Positions 62,880 through 64,000 of a stretch of 64,000 nucleotides of DNA are shown one piece after another; position 1 is the stretch's first letter; every line of letters begins with the position of its first letter. Location: contig JAIOUW010000002.1 of NCBI GenBank assembly GCA_019931105.1, positions 124,001 to 188,000 of the forward strand. The letters run 5' to 3'. A model generated the notes under the pieces. It searched no databases. It saw nothing but the letters and a program-made list of their open reading frames with translations, and was not told where the DNA came from. The stretch is from Flavobacteriaceae bacterium NBU2977 (GTDB lineage Bacteria; Bacteroidota; Bacteroidia; Flavobacteriales; Flavobacteriaceae). The position numbers were made by a program, and so were the translations under genes.

Positions 62880-63646
62880 TGCGAATCATTCCCGCAATCG
62901 ATATCATCGAAGGCAAGTGCGTGCGCCTTTCAAAAGGCGATTACGATACCAAAAAGGTGTATAATGAAAATCCGTTGGAAGTGGCGAAAAAATTCGAGGC
63001 CCACGGCATTCAATATTTACATTTGGTGGATTTGGATGGTGCAAAGTCAAAACACATCGTCAATCACAAAGTGTTGGAACAAATAGCCTCGAAGACCGGT
63101 TTGAAAATCGATTTTGGAGGCGGATTGAAAACCGATGAAGACCTGCGCATCGCTTTTGAAAGCGGGGCCGGTCAGATTACAGGGGGTAGTATCGCGATAA
63201 AAGACCCGGCTACGTTTACCGATTGGATTTCAAAATACGGCCACGAAAGAATCATATTGGGTGCCGATGCAATGCATGAAAAAGTGGCGGTCTCGGGCTG
63301 GCAAGAAGAATCTAAAGAAGAGTTGGTACCTTTCATAAAATCGTATCAAGAAAAAGGAATCGAATATGTTATATGCACCGATATCAGCAAGGATGGAATG
63401 TTGGAAGGACCTTCGTTTCAACTATATGAAAAAATCCTACGGTCAGTTCGAGCGCAGTCAAGAACTACCGATGAAGGCCCTGCACATAAAAAACCTTTGA
63501 AACTGATCGCTTCCGGGGGTATTTCGGCTTTTGACGAACTGCCGAAGTTGGCAGCAATCGGTTGCGAGGGTACGATCATAGGCAAGGCGATCTATGAAAA
63601 TAGAATTGGGTTGAAAGAACTTGAAAATTATATTTTATCCGCATAG
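62879..63646 (+). CDS. hisA: ProFAR isomerase with a repeat-derived insertion
   Basis: The 255-residue (beta/alpha)8 enzyme has [59 protein letters not shown] and [15 protein letters not shown]. Between EKIL (residue 187) and LKLIASGG (207) there is an extra stretch of about 18 residues, [19 protein letters not shown], encoded by the palindromic element at 63441-63469 and its flank. It lies in a loop before strand seven, away from the catalytic Asp8 and Asp130, so activity may survive. It catalyses the isomerisation of ProFAR to PRFAR. Confidence 0.94.
   Translation: MRIIPAIDIIEGKCVRLSKGDYDTKKVYNENPLEVAKKFEAHGIQYLHLVDLDGAKSKHIVNHKVLEQIASKTGLKIDFGGGLKTDEDLRIAFESGAGQITGGSIAIKDPATFTDWISKYGHERIILGADAMHEKVAVSGWQEESKEELVPFIKSYQEKGIEYVICTDISKDGMLEGPSFQLYEKILRSVRAQSRTTDEGPAHKKPLKLIASGGISAFDELPKLAAIGCEGTIIGKAIYENRIGLKELENYILSA
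63441..63469. repeat. Palindromic element (core GAGCGCAGTC) inserted in frame in hisA
   Basis: GGT-c-AGTTC (63441-63449), core GAGCGCAGTC (63450-63459), two bases, GAACT-ACC (63462-63469). Arms pair over 8 bp with one bulged base. The core is identical to that before hisC while the arms differ. Confidence 0.82.
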
Positions 63647-63648
63647 CC

Positions 63649-64000
63649 ATGGAAAAAAGAATTATCGAAGAATTTGTGCAGAACGCTCTTTACCGAATGG
63701 ATGAGAGCACCCGAATGAACACGATTGCGTTATCGCAGTTGTCAGAAGCCGATATTTGGCAAAAGCCGAACCAAAACCTGAACAGTGTCGGCAACTTGAT
63801 CTTGCATCTCTGTGGCAATATTACCCAATATGTGATTTCTTCCTTGGGCGAAACGGAGGACATGCGTGAGCGTGATTTGGAGTTTGAAACCACCTCGGGC
63901 CCCACTAAGGCTGAACTATTACAAAAATTGACCGAAACCGTTGATACGGCAAAACGGGTCATCAATGATGCCCCGATCGAGCAACTGATACGAAAGCGTG
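63649..64000 (+). CDS. DUF1572/DinB-like protein (partial, cut by window end)
   Basis: From ATG 63649, two bases after the hisA stop, an open frame runs to the window end (117 codons). It reads MEKRIIEEFVQNALYRMDES, then SEADIWQKPNQNLNSVGNLI and HLCGNITQYVISSLGE, the pattern of DUF1572 proteins of the DinB superfamily with the first metal His in LILHLCGN. hisF and hisIE would be expected here in a normal operon, so this is a second non-his gene in the operon. The C-terminal part is missing from the window. Confidence 0.78.
   Translation, partial: MEKRIIEEFVQNALYRMDESTRMNTIALSQLSEADIWQKPNQNLNSVGNLILHLCGNITQYVISSLGETEDMRERDLEFETTSGPTKAELLQKLTETVDTAKRVINDAPIEQLIRKR

Noticed and set aside
1-64000. 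tRNA, rRNA, CRISPR array, insertion sequence, prophage or replication origin
   Set aside because: No cloverleaf-like or rRNA text, no regularly spaced repeats, no transposase or integrase motifs, and no gyrase/dnaA-type origin context were seen on reading both strands.

Overview
The window is chromosomal DNA from a member of the Bacteroidota, most likely a marine Flavobacteriaceae of the Maribacter/Zobellia/Arenibacter kind (inference, not a species call). The evidence is: PorX, the regulator tied to the type IX secretion system; an LpxC-FabZ fusion; families typical of flavobacteria (DUF6146, DUF6787, TIGR02757); almost no Shine-Dalgarno sequences; and several promoters of the Bacteroidota form TTTG-N18-24-TAnnTTTG. 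No rRNA, tRNA, CRISPR array, insertion sequence or prophage is visible. Coding density is high and there is no obvious foreign island.

Layout. 1-9.5 kb: a plus-strand catabolic operon for trans-4-hydroxyproline (deaminase end, 2-oxoglutarate semialdehyde dehydrogenase, DUF885 lipoprotein, epimerase, D-amino-acid oxidase) that continues into a sulfatase lipoprotein, a fumarylacetoacetase-like enzyme and a PhyH-type dioxygenase. 9.5-15.1 kb: minus-strand CrtI-like oxidoreductase, SGNH hydrolase, S10 carboxypeptidase, TIGR02757 protein and a LolD-like ATPase. 15.3-19.0 kb: folE, a small membrane protein, a SorA/SorB-like sulfite dehydrogenase pair and a membrane hydroxylase. 19.1-24.3 kb (minus): small flavobacterial proteins, then serA, a four-helix-bundle gene, serC and a LuxC-like acyl-CoA reductase, divergent from a ferredoxin. 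24.9-33.3 kb: ychF, an EamA transporter, topoisomerase IV (parE-parC), mscL and a second membrane hydroxylase. 33.3-38.4 kb: a decayed DUF4287/DUF5655 gene, terC, a lipoprotein, an XRE regulator, an M14 peptidase, an Lrp regulator and a DinB protein. 38.6-46.0 kb: aroB, proline dehydrogenase, ald, tsaE, porX and a 45-residue lipoprotein. 46.2-56.9 kb: an HD hydrolase, then the lipid A cluster lpxD-lpxC/fabZ-lpxA-efp-lpxD2, followed by sucD, fabG, a vWA protein and an SPFH protein. 57.0-64.0 kb: the histidine operon hisG-D-C-B-H-(GNAT)-A-(DUF1572), cut by the window edge.

How the parts work together. The first operon converts hydroxyproline to 2-oxoglutarate; the extra peptidase-like, sulfatase and oxygenase genes suggest it handles a modified hydroxyproline-rich polymer (inference). 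The lipid A block makes the first acylated intermediates. The his operon starts with a readable attenuator: a 17-residue leader peptide with three consecutive His codons, a pause hairpin, a possible antiterminator pairing and an 11-bp terminator before hisG.

The most unusual signal is that the his operon is peppered with short palindromic repeats of two kinds. One kind has an invariant 10-base core between complementary arms whose sequence differs between copies; it lies before hisC and inside hisA. The other is a GC-rich hairpin that lies before hisD, has become the N-terminus of hisB and hisH, and appears to have displaced the original hisH start codon.
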